Positions 1-10,673 of a stretch of 64,000 nucleotides of DNA are shown in pieces. The notes beneath the pieces were generated by a model. That model ran no database searches. It saw only the letters and a program-made list of their open reading frames with translations, and had not been told where the DNA came from. Every line of letters starts with the position of its first letter. The first letter of the stretch is position 1. Source of the stretch: Siphonodentalium dalli (Eukaryota > Mollusca > Scaphopoda > Gadilida > Siphonodentaliidae); NCBI GenBank assembly GCA_032622095.1, contig CP136061.1, forward strand, positions 265,454,077 through 265,518,076. Reading direction: 5' to 3'. A program made the position numbers and the translations under genes.

Positions 1-539
1 TATTTTCCTATTCAATGTACAGCCGCGACGGTATCACACCCTGTAAGTCAATGCATTGCTAACATGTCATGGGTGATATTCATACGAGCTTTAAGCAATT
101 CATTTGTGATTATTGTTTTTCGTCCTTTTGTGGATGCGACCATCAGTATCTGGTCGGATAAATCAGAGTGATAAAGAAAATGGAGCAACATTACAAATAT
201 ATCGATGTCATCTGTCATAACTAACGACGTTTGGGCTGCTACAAACGAAACATGTAGGACAATAAGAGTATCTCCTTCTCTGGGTCGATCTTAGATCAAG
301 CGTCTTCATAAATATGACCTTATTTATTTCAACAGGAATAGGACCCTCTCCCTTCACTAGGAGTCGTTGATTTGTTTTGTGAAAACATTCCCGGTTTACC
401 TGGAAATCACTAACAATCATGTCAATAAGCTGGGCTTTGTAATCATTCACTGTGAGAATAACTGTTTGTGGAGACAGCTTTGTGTTTTGCTTGGGCCCAC
501 ACTCTGTTAGCCCCTTTATCTCGGGCTAATCGCATCGAT
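1..539. repeat. Right end of a 6.91-kb macrosatellite unit (cut by window edge)
   Basis: The window opens inside a unit: its first bases recur at 6911, 13823 and 20733. The segment ends at the joint 'cgcatcgat|ggcac', where decayed nuclease-gene sequence meets the 49-bp minisatellite. The array therefore extends to the left of the window. Confidence 0.95.
1..539 (-). pseudogene. Nuclease-like pseudogene, C-terminal part (window-cut)
   Basis: Same sequence as 6911-7449; see the entry at 28800-30324 for the reading. The open stretch 208-450 encodes a segment beginning NDYKAQLIDMIVSDFQ and continues after a frameshift as a TDDIDIFVMLLHF segment. Confidence 0.55.
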
Positions 540-1362
540 GGCACTTTTTGGTACACTTTTGGTACAGTGTGCGCTGAAAGTGGGCGTGGCACTTTTTGGT
601 ACTATTTTTTGTACAGCGTACGCTATAAGTGGGCGTGGCACTTTTTGGTACACTTTTTGGTACAGTGTGCGTTGAAAGTGGGCGTGGCACTTTTTGGTAC
701 GCTTTTTGGTACACTTTTTGGTACAGTATGCGCTAAAAGTGTGTGTGGCACTTTTTGGTACGCTTTTTGGTACACCTTTTGGTACAGTGTACGCTAAAAG
801 TGGGCGTGGCACTTTTTTGTACACTTTTGGTACAGTGTGCGCTGAAAGTGGACGTGGCACTTTTTGGTACTATTTTTTGTACAGCGTACGCTATAAGTGG
901 GCGTGGCATTTTTTGGTACAGTGTGCGCTAAAAGTGGGTGTCACTTTTTGGTACAATTTTTGGTACAGCGTGCGCTGAAAGTGGGCGTGGCACTTTTTGG
1001 TACGCTTTTTTGTACACTTTTTGGTACAGTGTGCGCTGAAAGTGGGCGTGGCACTTTTTGGTACGCTTTTTGGTACACTTTTTGGTACAGTGTGCGCTGA
1101 AAGTGGGCGTGGCACTTTTTGGTACACTTTTTGGTACAGTGTGCTCTGAAAGTGAGCGTGGCACTTTTGGTAACATTTTTTGGTACACTTTTTGGTTCAG
1201 TGTGCGCTAAAAGTGGGCGTGGCACTTTTTGGTACACTTTTTGGTACAGTGTGCGCTGAAAGTGGGCATGGCACTTTTTTGTACACTTTTTGGAACAGCG
1301 TGCGCTAAAAGTGGGCGTGACACTTTTTGGTAAACTTTTTGGTACAGTGTGCGCTGAAAGTG
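540..1362 (+). repeat. 49-bp minisatellite (unit 1)
   Basis: Tandem copies of a ~49-bp motif contain 'cactttttggtac' one to three times, followed by 'agtgtgcgctgaaagtgggc'. The internal step 'ctttttggtaca' is a 12-bp sub-repeat, so copies vary by about 12 bp. Open frames on both strands here (for example 941-1423 minus) are products of the repeat. The start at 540 is the macrosatellite joint. Confidence 0.95.
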
Positions 1363-1640
1363 CGGTCAAAGTTTGCGCATCTACACTGCATAGTCCGAGC
1401 GAAGCGAGGCGCTGAAAAAACATTTTTGTCGTCCGCCAACATACGATACCAAAAATAGCTTAGTGATGCCGCACTCAAATACAGCCATTTACGGAGGAAT
1501 TTTCCAAAAGTCTGAACCCATCCGCACGCTATCTCTCCGTTGGTCGGGTTACTTTGAGAGTCAATGTTTGCGCATCTTCATTACGCAGTCCGAGCGAAGC
1601 AAGGCGCTGAAAACTGTTTTTTGTCATTGCCGACTTTGGA
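1363..1640 (+). repeat. 195-bp repeat, about 1.4 copies
   Basis: 'gtttgcgcatct' at 1371 recurs at 1566 (period 195), along with 'agtccgagcgaagc' and 'aggcgctgaaaa'. The same segment is at 8273-8550, 15185-15462 and 22095-22372. The element is expanded to about four copies at 46022-46830. Confidence 0.85.
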
Positions 1641-2130
1641 AACGCCCACTTATTACGCACACTGTACCAAAAAGTGCCACGCTCACTTATAACGCACAAT
1701 GTACAAAATGTGCCTCGCCCAGTTATAGCGCACAATGTATCAAAAAGTGCCACTTATAACCCACTTATAATTTTCTAATTGGATGACGTTTACAATAACC
1801 AATTTATTAGAAAAGCAGAATGATGACAAAACTGAAATCAATTTAAAAATCAATTGCTTCCGTTCGAACCTATGTTTTACCTATGGACTGTAGTTTAGAT
1901 AAACTTGAGTCCAACTATTTTTCCCCTCATTTAAATACGAGTAAAGCAGTTTATTAACCAAGGTATACATGCAACGCATTTGACGTGACGTTGCATGAGG
2001 ATAAACAATTTACATAACAAGTAACTATTAATGCGGGGGGGGGGGTCAGTAATATACCGGTACTCAATTTAATATTTACTGACACATACGTACAAGTAAA
2101 TTTCCCATATTTAGCCGTCAACATCATTAT
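1641..2130. other. No gene; inverted minisatellite scraps and a poly-G run
   Basis: At 1640-1760 lie three degenerate 49-bp minisatellite copies in opposite orientation ('gtaccaaaaagtgccacgc'). From 1760 to 2034 I see no feature. A run of 11 G lies at 2035-2045. The corresponding run is 13 at 8945-8957, 11 at 15857-15867, 17 at 22767-22783 and 13 at 47238-47250. Confidence 0.7.
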
Positions 2131-2395
2131 AGAGAGCTCCGTTAGCGCAATCGGTAAAGTGAAATAACCCTTCTGCACCAGTGACAGACAATTGCTCTAC
2201 GAACGACCAGGTGCGCGCCGTCAGTTCGAATCCCGGTGGATCGAAAAAAATCGCAAAACTGGATGAGTGTGCCTGTCTGAGTCAGATAGTGTGCCTGGAT
2301 GGATACTTCAAGAAACGACTCTCCCTAACGGCGCGTGCTAGACTTTCTTGTGTTATCCCTGGTACCCTGTGCCAAATAAAATCAATCAATCAAAT
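2131..2395 (+). mobile_element. tRNA-derived SINE (unit 1)
   Basis: The head contains an A-box-like 'gttagcgcaatcggta' (2141-2156) and a B-box-like 'agttcgaatcc' (about 2222-2232), the internal RNA polymerase III promoter of tRNA genes. A non-tRNA body and an 'aatcaatcaatcaaat' tail follow. The A-B spacing is unusually long (about 80 nt) because of inserted sequence between them. It is not a functional tRNA gene, since no consistent cloverleaf follows the A box. Confidence 0.75.
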
Positions 2396-2965
2396 CGCGT
2401 TCGTTTGATGATGATATTATGAGGCAATATAGAATAATTTGTTCCCGTTCCAATATCCACATGAATTTTTTTACAAGTGCTCATTTGATGTAAAACGCCA
2501 TCTTTTTCATCGTATATTTCATCATTATATTGTTGTATTTTGCAGCTGCACTTTGTGGGAAAATTTCACCCATAATTGTATGTTATAACAATGCCTATAG
2601 GAAGTTTATGGCATATGAATGGAGATGTAGCGCAAGTGGGATGTACGCCAGGAATGCTGTGAGCTCTGTTCCTATGTTGATAAGAAAGAACTTATCTTTT
2701 CAAACATTGGAAAGACATTCTGTATTATATATAATTGATATTTCTATCATATGGGCCATTTGAGCCTGAATTAAATAAACTATATAATATACATGAAATA
2801 TTTTGTTTTTAACTGCATGCACCATTTTGGCCATCATCTCGGTTGATTGACGTATGACATGTGTTTCCAAATAGGTGTTTCTAGGTCGTTTGGCGTTTAA
2901 ACGATTATTCCATCGATCAGAGCATACACGACTTGCTGGAAATTTTTCAGCCCCGAAATCGGTCT
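2396..2965. other. No gene seen between SINE and M1 element
   Basis: AT-rich unique-looking sequence. The small open frames 2530-2763 (plus) and 2700-3071 (minus) show no recognisable domain, and the latter runs through an M1 hairpin. Equivalent stretches follow each SINE copy. Confidence 0.6.
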
Positions 2966-2969
2966 TTGA

Positions 2970-3344
2970 CCCTTTACCCAACAGAACGGCCATGTGCCAA
3001 TGCATTCTCTTATATATGCGAGTCGACCATAGGTCGCCTCGCATATATAAGAGAATGCATTGGCTTAACACATTAAAAATTATAAAATTGTTAAAGAATG
3101 TAATAAAAAATGGTAAAAAGTGTTAAATTTTTTTTTTTTAGGCCAATGCATTCTCTTATATATGGTCGACTCGCATATATAAGAGAATGCATTGGCACAT
3201 GGCATAACTGTAACTATCACAATGTGTCAATGAGCCGGTTCCAATGATATCCATATTTGTATGGTTCTATTGAGACAGGCCGAAGATATTTTAGGCTGTT
3301 GAAGCTTTATTTGGCCGGTTTTGCCCGGTTTGTTGGGTAAAGGG
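2970..3344. mobile_element. M1: TTAA-flanked MITE with two internal hairpins (unit 1)
   Basis: The ends are inverted: 'ccctttacccaacagaacgg' on the left, and 'tttgttgggtaaaggg' followed by TTAA (3345-3348) on the right. The left flank is ttga (2966-2969), one base from TTAA. A TTAA target with ends beginning CCC is typical of piggyBac-type transposons; no transposase is present. Inside are a 69-nt near-perfect hairpin at 2996-3064 (27-bp arms, then a 1-nt mismatch, 5 more pairs and an ATA loop) and a shorter one at 3142-3196. Confidence 0.8.
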
Positions 3345-3348
3345 TTAA

Positions 3349-3759
3349 GTATCTAAACAGAACGCTGCAATTTTAGGTGCTAAAACGTCACGCTGGTGTC
3401 TGGAGCCACTGTTTCGCAGAAATCGCTACTACTTCATACTGGTGGGGTCAAGGTCACCTGGAACAATATTTTTCAAAACTCAAAGACATCCTCTAAAAAT
3501 CCACAACTTCATAACTAACCTTCTCTCAATAAACATACCACACCCATGGTGACAGAAAACACTGGTACTCTATTCTAAGAAATTTGGGAAATGCATTGTA
3601 TCTCAGGACGTCTTGCACCAATTGGCCTGAAATTTTGCATGTAGTATTCTAATAGTAGTACATGGTAAAAATTTGGGCCCAAGTGGACATGATGGTGATA
3701 TATTTATAGATGTGAGAACATCATGACAAAGTTACAGACACAAACACTTGGCTTTTATA
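3349..3759. other. No gene seen; contains the TTT breakpoint
   Basis: Nothing coding is recognised. 'aagaaattt' at 3577-3585 is the point where unit 4 and the 48.8-kb copy switch to a different flank (24297, 48791). Everything to its right in the unit reappears only at 26897. Confidence 0.6.
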
Positions 3760-3761
3760 TA

Positions 3762-3975
3762 CAGTAATGCCCTAAGTAATCAACTCCTTAACCACATCAG
3801 AATTATGGGTAACTTTTCATGATTTTGTCGGAAATATGGCTTGTTGCCATTCATCGGAAAGCTCTCACTGAGAGCTTTCCCGATGAATGGCAACAAGCCA
3901 TATTTCCAACAAAATCCTGAAAAGTTACCCATAATTCTGCTGTGGTTAAGAAGTCGATTACTTAGGGCATTACTG
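3762..3975. mobile_element. M3: 214-bp palindromic TA-flanked MITE (unit 1)
   Basis: Almost the entire element is one inverted repeat, from 'cagtaatgccctaagtaatc' to its complement ending 'gggcattactg', with TA on both sides (3760-3761, 3976-3977) and a centre at 'gctctcactgagagc'. TA target duplication and CAGT ends suggest a Tc1/mariner-type non-autonomous element. The comparison of 34.4 kb with 51.33 kb supports TA insertion. Confidence 0.82.
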
Positions 3976-4308
3976 TAGGTAGATACCCCATACACTATAT
4001 AAAATTGTTAGGAAGAGATAGACCATCATTAAATAATATTTGAAGTTGATTTAATTATTTACTCAGGTTGGTACGATGTTGTGAATCTATCATCACTGTT
4101 ATGTTTATTGTTAGCTTGTATAGTGTGTCTCTTATTTTTTTGTCATCTAAATTGTCCCATTTATTGTATATAACAGACAGTATTGTATATATTGGTGTCT
4201 CTTTGTCTTGTGATGGTGAATAAACATGTTCACAAATGTAAATGTATCTTATTTGTTTCCAGGCTTATTTTGCGATTTTTGCCGAATTCTATTTCATCCT
4301 AAGTTTAA

Positions 4309-4738
4309 CCCTTTGAGTGCCAGGTCGATTTTTGTATCAACCCATATACCCTGTGCCAATGCATTCTCTTATATATGCGAGTCGACCATAGGTCGCCTCG
4401 CATATATAAGAGAATGCATTGGCCTAACAATATTTTACAATTTTTAATAATTTATTCTTATATTCTGTCTCAATAGAACCATACAAATATGGATATCATT
4501 GGAACCGGCTCCTTGACCACATTGTGGTAGTTACAGTTATGCCCTGTGCCAATGCATTCTCTTATATATGCGAGTCGACCATAGGTCGCCTCGCATATAT
4601 AAGGGAATGCATTGGCCAAAAAAAAAAAAAAAATTATTTTTTTATTTTTTACAATTTTAATAATTTATTCTTATATTCTTTAACAGACTTATTTTGTAGG
4701 TTTTGGTCCGATGAGATCGGCCCCTGGCACTCAAATGG
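4309..4738. mobile_element. M2: TTAA-flanked MITE, composite form (unit 1)
   Basis: Left end 'ccctttgagtgccagg' and right end 'cctggcactcaaatgg' are inverted and flanked by TTAA (4305-4308, 4739-4742), again piggyBac-like. The simple form of the family is about 224 bp (27609, 33642). This copy is 430 bp because a segment containing M1-type sequence ('tatggatatcattggaaccgg') and a second hairpin (4548-4616) has been added next to the usual hairpin (4355-4423). Confidence 0.8.
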
Positions 4739-4742
4739 TTAA

Positions 4743-5366
4743 CCCAACTCCAGGTACATCACCACCACAATCAGGCTTGAGAATAAGGTGCCTGTCATAT
4801 GCAGAATGAGGTCCCCAATTGAGGTCTAGTGTCCGATAGTACATAAAATAGTAGATAGAGTTTGATGTGTTCCCGGATCTGGGATAATCTTCCATTCCCC
4901 ATTGTTTGTATTAATGGGGTTAATTGTATAGTGGTAAGCACGATTGTACAGGAGAGATATATAATACGATGCATACGAGCGTACACACATAATTAACAAG
5001 ATCATACCTTAATTGCTGATGATTGGTTGCACTCATTGTACAACACAGGTATGAGTGGAAGAATATAATAATCCAGTAACAATAGTGTGATATACGCTAT
5101 AGTGAATGTATAGATAACATGGATATCATGATACCTCAGACCTTATATGGACACATGATACCAAAACACTAGAAAATAACTACCCATTCGAGAGAGAGGG
5201 AATTTCACTTCTCCTCAAACCTTGCTACCACCAACATAGTGCTTACCGACAGAGGCTTATTTAAAATATAAAAGTTATCAAATCTTCTGGACTCTTGATT
5301 GTTCCCGTACATGGCCTACTCTACCTCCACCACTAGACTATGGGACAAAGCATCACCAAATTCACC
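4743..5366. other. No gene seen in the unit here
   Basis: AT-rich sequence without a recognised feature. The short minus-strand open frame 4795-4986 has no known domain. Equivalent stretches lie in units 2 and 3 and at 27836-28265. Confidence 0.55.
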
Positions 5367-5563
5367 CTCTGGGGACCTCATTCTCCATGGCCTCATCTAC
5401 TATGGGAGAACTTATATGGGCATATTACTTTAAATTCACCCTCTGGGGACCTCTCGGGGAGAGCTTTCCGATGAATGGCAACAAGCCATATTTCCGACTA
5501 AATCCTGAAAAGTTACCCATAATTCTGCTGTGGTTAAGAGGTTGATTAATTAGAGCATTACTG
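5367..5563. mobile_element. Remnants of M4 and half an M3 palindrome
   Basis: Two M4 arm pieces ('ttcaccctctggggacctca' near 5381 and again at 5437) run into one arm of M3 (5459-5563, ending 'gagcattactg' with TA). Single arms like this arise by deletion of the other half of a palindrome. Same in units 2 (about 12279-12475) and 3 (about 19189-19385). Confidence 0.65.
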
Positions 5564-5583
5564 TATAACGCTCCACTACCCGA

Positions 5584-5594
5584 CCCCCCCCCCC
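5584..5594. repeat. Poly-C run
   Basis: Eleven C in unit 1 and thirteen in units 2 and 3 (near 12494 and 19404). On the minus strand this is a poly-G run. Confidence 0.9.
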
Positions 5595-5671
5595 ACCTTT
5601 GCACTGCCCCAATATGCCCAATCTACGTGCATGCTTTACGTTTAAAGTATTATGTCCTTATAATAAAACTA

Positions 5672-5935
5672 TTAATGTAAAGCAGACACGTATAAGGGAG
5701 GCCGGGCAGCTGAGCGTGTTACATGCAGGCCCCTGTGATTGAAGTCTACCTTTACCCTGGAATTGCCCTCGCTTGCATTGATATCCGGGATGGCGAGACG
5801 ACCCCCTTGACAGTTGACACCTTTCCGAAAAATGCATAACTTATCTCCGGGGCCCAGGTACCCATAGTCCAGCAGAACTGGGGTGTGACCCAAAATTCTC
5901 TGATAAAGTTTTTTTCTCTGTTGATAATTTATCAC
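5672..5935 (-). CDS. Unrecognised short open frame (87 codons)
   Basis: This is an open frame within an 850-bp segment that is present in units 1-3 but absent from the diverged right half at 28266. I recognise no family. It is rich in G, R and hydrophobic residues (for example LLDYGYLGPGDKLCIF) and could be a decayed exon rather than a gene. It is intact and unchanged in units 2 (12584-12847) and 3 (19494-19757), but the whole unit is near-identical, so this says nothing about selection. Confidence 0.2.
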   Translation of the reverse strand: MINYQQRKKLYQRILGHTPVLLDYGYLGPGDKLCIFRKGVNCQGGRLAIPDINASEGNSRVKVDFNHRGLHVTRSAARPPLYVSALH

Positions 5936-6555
5936 TGGGGTATCTTTATTGATATCCCAGTTGATGTGGATGTGTAACCTTTGCGGAACTTTTTTTATTC
6001 AAGATGGCCACTGAGTACCCAAAATTCGTAAATTGTTTGTATATCTCGACCATGTCAGCTGCAATTCCGTATCAATAACACTATTTATGACATTAATGAT
6101 GTGATAGAATACGTGTATTATGATATAAAGTGACAAATAAAATGAACAGGACAAAATCAATGACAAATATTCAAGATGGCTGCCAAAATGGCCACTCTCA
6201 TTCTTCCCATAACTGTTGCAGGACTATCAAGACAGTGCTTTCAATAGATAACGTTTTCTCGTTATTTTATAACAAAATGTTATTAGGAGAGAAACAAATG
6301 ATTTATATGGGCATATGCAAATAAATATTGGTAAATTAAAGAATTAATGTACCTAGAAATGTTAGTGTATGTCATCAGTATCATCCTCGCAAGGTCGATG
6401 TATCAGCTCGTTCATAACCTACTGCCCGCCTCACACGAACATCACGTCGTGCAAGTTAAACCCACGTGCCTACATACATAACGTTTGACCATACAAGGAG
6501 CATTTGAAGTACAACGCCATCCCATGAATTTGAGTATCGTCTCCGGAACCAGTGG
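5936..6555. other. No gene seen between ORF 5672-5935 and the pseudogene
   Basis: The plus-strand open frame 6130-6324 has no recognisable domain. The sequence 'ttcaagatggctgccaaaat' and the rest of this stretch recur with scattered changes at 28266-28799. Confidence 0.55.
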
Positions 6556-7449
6556 CTACCCAGTTGGAACGGCGGTTAGGACGAACAACCCGTCCTCTCT
6601 CGACCAGCCGTAATAAGATAGATTGAGCTCAGGAAGTGCGTCGTCAAGCGCATGTCACCATACACATACTTGTAAGTGGGCGGGTTTAATACTTTCAATT
6701 AACGCTTCGTCGGTTGGGGTTAGATAACTCAGTTTTGGCACTGCAGCCATGCTACGGCCGACTGTTTTACCATATTTTCCATCGAGCCTCTGGTTTTTGT
6801 TGTCCCTAACAATCCAAAAGCACTGGTCTAGCGTCGTCTTCAACTCTGTCTATTGTAACAGATAATATCTCAGAGTGTGATTTCAAACTTTGAGAATGTT
6901 AAGTGCAGTATATTTTCCTATTCAATGTACAGCCGCGACGGTATCACACCCTGTAAGTCAATGCATTGCTAACATGTCATGGGTGATATTCATACGAGCT
7001 TTAAGCAATTCATTTGTGATTATTGTTTTTCGTCCTTTTGTGGATGCGACCATCAGTATCTGGTCGGATAAATCAGAGTGATAAAGAAAATGGAGCAACA
7101 TTACAAATATATCGATGTCATCTGTCATAACTAACGACGTTTGGGCTGCTACAAACGAAACATGTAGGACAATAAGAGTATCTCCTTCTCTGGGTCGATC
7201 TTAGATCAAGCGTCTTCATAAATATGACCTTATTTATTTCAACAGGAATAGGACCCTCTCCCTTCACTAGGAGTCGTTGATTTGTTTTGTGAAAACATTC
7301 CCGGTTTACCTGGAAATCACTAACAATCATGTCAATAAGCTGGGCTTTGTAATCATTCACTGTGAGAATAACTGTTTGTGGAGACAGCTTTGTGTTTTGC
7401 TTGGGCCCACACTCTGTTAGCCCCTTTATCTCGGGCTAATCGCATCGAT
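6556..7449 (-). pseudogene. Nuclease-like pseudogene fragment in macrosatellite unit 1
   Basis: Three minus-strand blocks in different frames follow the order of the longer copy at 28800-30324: a KAQLIDMIVSDF block, a TDDIDIFVMLLHF...HGLTGCDTV block and a KPAHLQVCVW block. The copy is broken by frameshifts, one being an extra A in the run 6816-6819. A TGA at 6655-6657 stands where the copy at 28899-28901 has AGA. The 5' part of the gene is missing because the 49-bp minisatellite begins at 7450. No function is expected. Confidence 0.6.
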
Positions 7450-8272
7450 GGCACTTTTTGGTACACTTTTGGTACAGTGTGCGCTGAAAGTGGGCGTGGC
7501 ACTTTTTGGTACTATTTTTTGTACAGCGTACGCTATAAGTGGGCGTGGCACTTTTTGGTACACTTTTTGGTACAGTGTGCGCTGAAAGTGGGCGTGGCAC
7601 TTTTTGGTACGCTTTTTGGTACACTTTTTGGTACAGTATGCGCTAAAAGTGTGTGTGGCACTTTTTGGTACGCTTTTTGGTACACCTTTTGGTACAGTGT
7701 ACGCTAAAAGTGGGCGTGGCACTTTTTTGTACACTTTTGGTACAGTGTGCGCTGAAAGTGGACGTGGCACTTTTTGGTACTATTTTTTGTACAGCGTACG
7801 CTATAAGTGGGCGTGGCATTTTTTGGTACAGTGTGCGCTAAAAGTGGGTGTCACTTTTTGGTACAATTTTTGGTACAGCGTGCGCTGAAAGTGGGCGTGG
7901 CACTTTTTGGTACGCTTTTTTGTACACTTTTTGGTACAGTGTGCGCTGAAAGTGGGCGTGGCACTTTTTGGTACGCTTTTTGGTACACTTTTTGGTACAG
8001 TGTGCGCTGAAAGTGGGCGTGGCACTTTTTGGTACACTTTTTGGTACAGTGTGCTCTGAAAGTGAGCGTGGCACTTTTGGTAACATTTTTTGGTACACTT
8101 TTTGGTTCAGTGTGCGCTAAAAGTGGGCGTGGCACTTTTTGGTACACTTTTTGGTACAGTGTGCGCTGAAAGTGGGCATGGCACTTTTTTGTACACTTTT
8201 TGGAACAGCGTGCGCTAAAAGTGGGCGTGACACTTTTTGGTAAACTTTTTGGTACAGTGTGCGCTGAAAGTG
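7450..8272 (+). repeat. 49-bp minisatellite (unit 2)
   Basis: Same array as 540-1362, with almost the same order of variant copies, which shows that the whole 6.9-kb unit was copied as a block. Confidence 0.95.
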
Positions 8273-9042
8273 CGGTCAAAGTTTGCGCATCTACACTGCA
8301 TAGTCCGAGCGAAGCGAGGCGCTGAAAAAACATTTTTGTCGTCCGCCAACATACGATACCAAAAATAGCTTAGTGATGCCGCACTCAAATACAGCCATTT
8401 ACGGAGGAATTTTCCAAAAGTCTGAACCCATCCGCACGCTATCTCTCCGTTGGTCGGGTTACTTTGAGAGTCAATGTTTGCGCATCTTCATTACGCAGTC
8501 CGAGCGAAGCAAGGCGCTGAAAACTGTTTTTTGTCATTGCCGACTTTGGAAACGCCCACTTATTACGCACACTGTACCAAAAAGTGCCACGCTCACTTAT
8601 AACGCACAATGTACAAAATGTGCCTCGCCCAGTTATAGCGCACAATGTATCAAAAAGTGCCACTTATAACCCACTTATAATTTTCTAATTGGATGACGTT
8701 TACAATAACCAATTTATTAGAAAAGCAGAATGATGACAAAACTGAAATCAATTTAAAAATCAATTGCTTCCGTTCGAACCTATGTTTTACCTATGGACTG
8801 TAGTTTAGATAAACTTGAGTCCAACTATTTTTCCCCTCATTTAAATACGAGTAAAGCAGTTTATTAACCAAGGTATACATGCAACGCATTTGACGTGACG
8901 TTGCATGAGGATAAACAATTTACATAACAAGTAACTATTAATGCGGGGGGGGGGGGGTCAGTAATATACCGGTACTCAATTTAATATTTACTGACACATA
9001 CGTACAAGTAAATTCCCCATATTTAGCCGTCAACATCATTAT

Positions 9043-9307
9043 AGAGAGCTCCGTTAGCGCAATCGGTAAAGTGAAATAACCCTTCTGCACCAGTGACAGA
9101 CAATTGCTCTACGAACGACCAGGTGCGCGCCGTCAGTTCGAATCCCGGTGGATCGAAAAAAATCGCAAAACTGGATGAGTGTGCCTGTCTGAGTCAGATA
9201 GTGTGCCTGGATGGATACTTCAAGAAACGACTCTCCCTAACGGCGCGTGCTAGACTTTCTTGTGTTATCCCTGGTACCCTGTGCCAAATAAAATCAATCA
9301 ATCAAAT
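9043..9307 (+). mobile_element. tRNA-derived SINE (unit 2)
   Basis: Same element as 2131-2395, with the boxes and (aatc)n tail kept. Confidence 0.75.
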
Positions 9308-9881
9308 CGCGTTCGTTTGATGATGATATTATGAGGCAATATAGAATAATTTGTTCCCGTTCCAATATCCACATGAATTTTTTTACAAGTGCTCATTTGA
9401 TGTAAAACGCCATCTTTTTCATCGTATATTTCATCATTATATTGTTGTATTTTGCAGCTGCACTTTGTGGGAAAATTTCACCCATAATTGTATGTTATAA
9501 CAATGCCTATAGGAAGTTTATGGCATATGAATGGAGATGTAGCGCAAGTGGGATGTACGCCAGGAATGCTGTGAGCTCTGTTCCTATGTTGATAAGAAAG
9601 AACTTATCTTTTCAAACATTGGAAAGACATTCTGTATTACATATAATTGATATTTCTATCATATGGGCCATTTGAGCCTGAATTAAATAAACTATATAAT
9701 ATACATGAAATATTTTGTTTTTAACTGCATGCACCATTTTGGCCATCATCTCGGTTGATTGACGTATGACATGTGTTTCCAAATAGGTGTTTCTAGGTCG
9801 TTTGGCGTTTAAACGATTATTCCATCGATCAGAGCATACACGACTTGCTGGAAATTTTTCAGCCCCGAAATCGGTCTTTGA

Positions 9882-10256
9882 CCCTTTACCCAACAGAACG
9901 GCCATGTGCCAATGCATTCTCTTATATATGCGAGTCGACCATAGGTCGCCTCGCATATATAAGAGAATGCATTGGCTTAACACATTAAAAATTATAAAAT
10001 TGTTAAAGAATGTAATAAAAAATGGTAAAAAGTGTTAATTTTTTTTTTTTTAGGCCAATGCATTCTCTTATATATGGTCGACTCGCATATATAAGAGAAT
10101 GCATTGGCACATGGCATAACTGTAACTATCACAATGTGTCAATGAGCCGGTTCCAATGATATCCATATTTGTATGGTTCTATTGAGACAGGCCGAAGATA
10201 TTTTAGGCTGTTGAAGCTTTATTTGGCCGGTTTTGCCCGGTTTGTTGGGTAAAGGG
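9882..10256. mobile_element. M1 TTAA-flanked MITE (unit 2)
   Basis: Same element and insertion as 2970-3344, with both internal hairpins intact. Confidence 0.8.
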
Positions 10257-10673
10257 TTAAGTATCTAAACAGAACGCTGCAATTTTAGGTGCTAAAACGT
10301 CACGCTGGTGTCTGGAGCCACTGTTTCGCAGAAATCGCTACTACTTCATACTGGTGGGGTCAAGGTCACCTGGAACAATATTTTTCAAAACTCAAAGACA
10401 TCCTCTAAAAATCCACAACTTCATAACTAACCTTCTCTCAATAAACATACCACACCCATGGTGACAGAAAACACTGGTACTCTATTCTAAGAAATTTGGG
10501 AAATGCATTGTATCTCAGGACGTCTTGCACCAATTGGCCTGAAATTTTGCATGTAGTATTCTAATAGTAGTACATGGTAAAAATTTGGGCCCAAGTGGAC
10601 ATGATGGTGATATATTTATAGATGTGAGAACATCATGACAAAGTTACAGACACAAACACTTGGCTTTTATATA

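Larger units (their letters stand above)
540..7449. repeat. Macrosatellite unit 1 (6910 bp)
   Basis: This is a complete unit, taken from the pseudogene/minisatellite joint to the next joint. By eye it matches the next two units apart from scattered single-base changes and homopolymer length changes. Examples are T at 672 where unit 2 has C at 7582, and a poly-G run of 11 at 2035-2045 where unit 2 has 13. Order inside: 49-bp minisatellite 540-1362, 195-bp repeat 1363-1640, inverted minisatellite scraps 1640-1760, poly-G, SINE 2131-2395, M1 element 2970-3344, M3 palindrome 3762-3975, M2 element 4309-4738, M4/M3 remnants 5367-5563, poly-C 5584-5594 and pseudogene 6556-7449 on the minus strand. 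I see no intact gene in it. Confidence 0.97.

Noticed and set aside
2131-2232. Functional tRNA gene
   Set aside because: Only promoter-box similarity exists. Spacing is too long, no cloverleaf can be drawn with confidence, and a SINE body with an (aatc)n tail follows.
2700-3071. 123-codon minus-strand open frame repeated in every unit
   Set aside because: It runs through the M1 hairpin, has no domain, and is conserved only because the units are near-identical.
4355-4423. Transcription terminator (GC stem plus T run)
   Set aside because: The hairpins are MITE cores in a eukaryotic genome, and bacterial-type termination does not apply.
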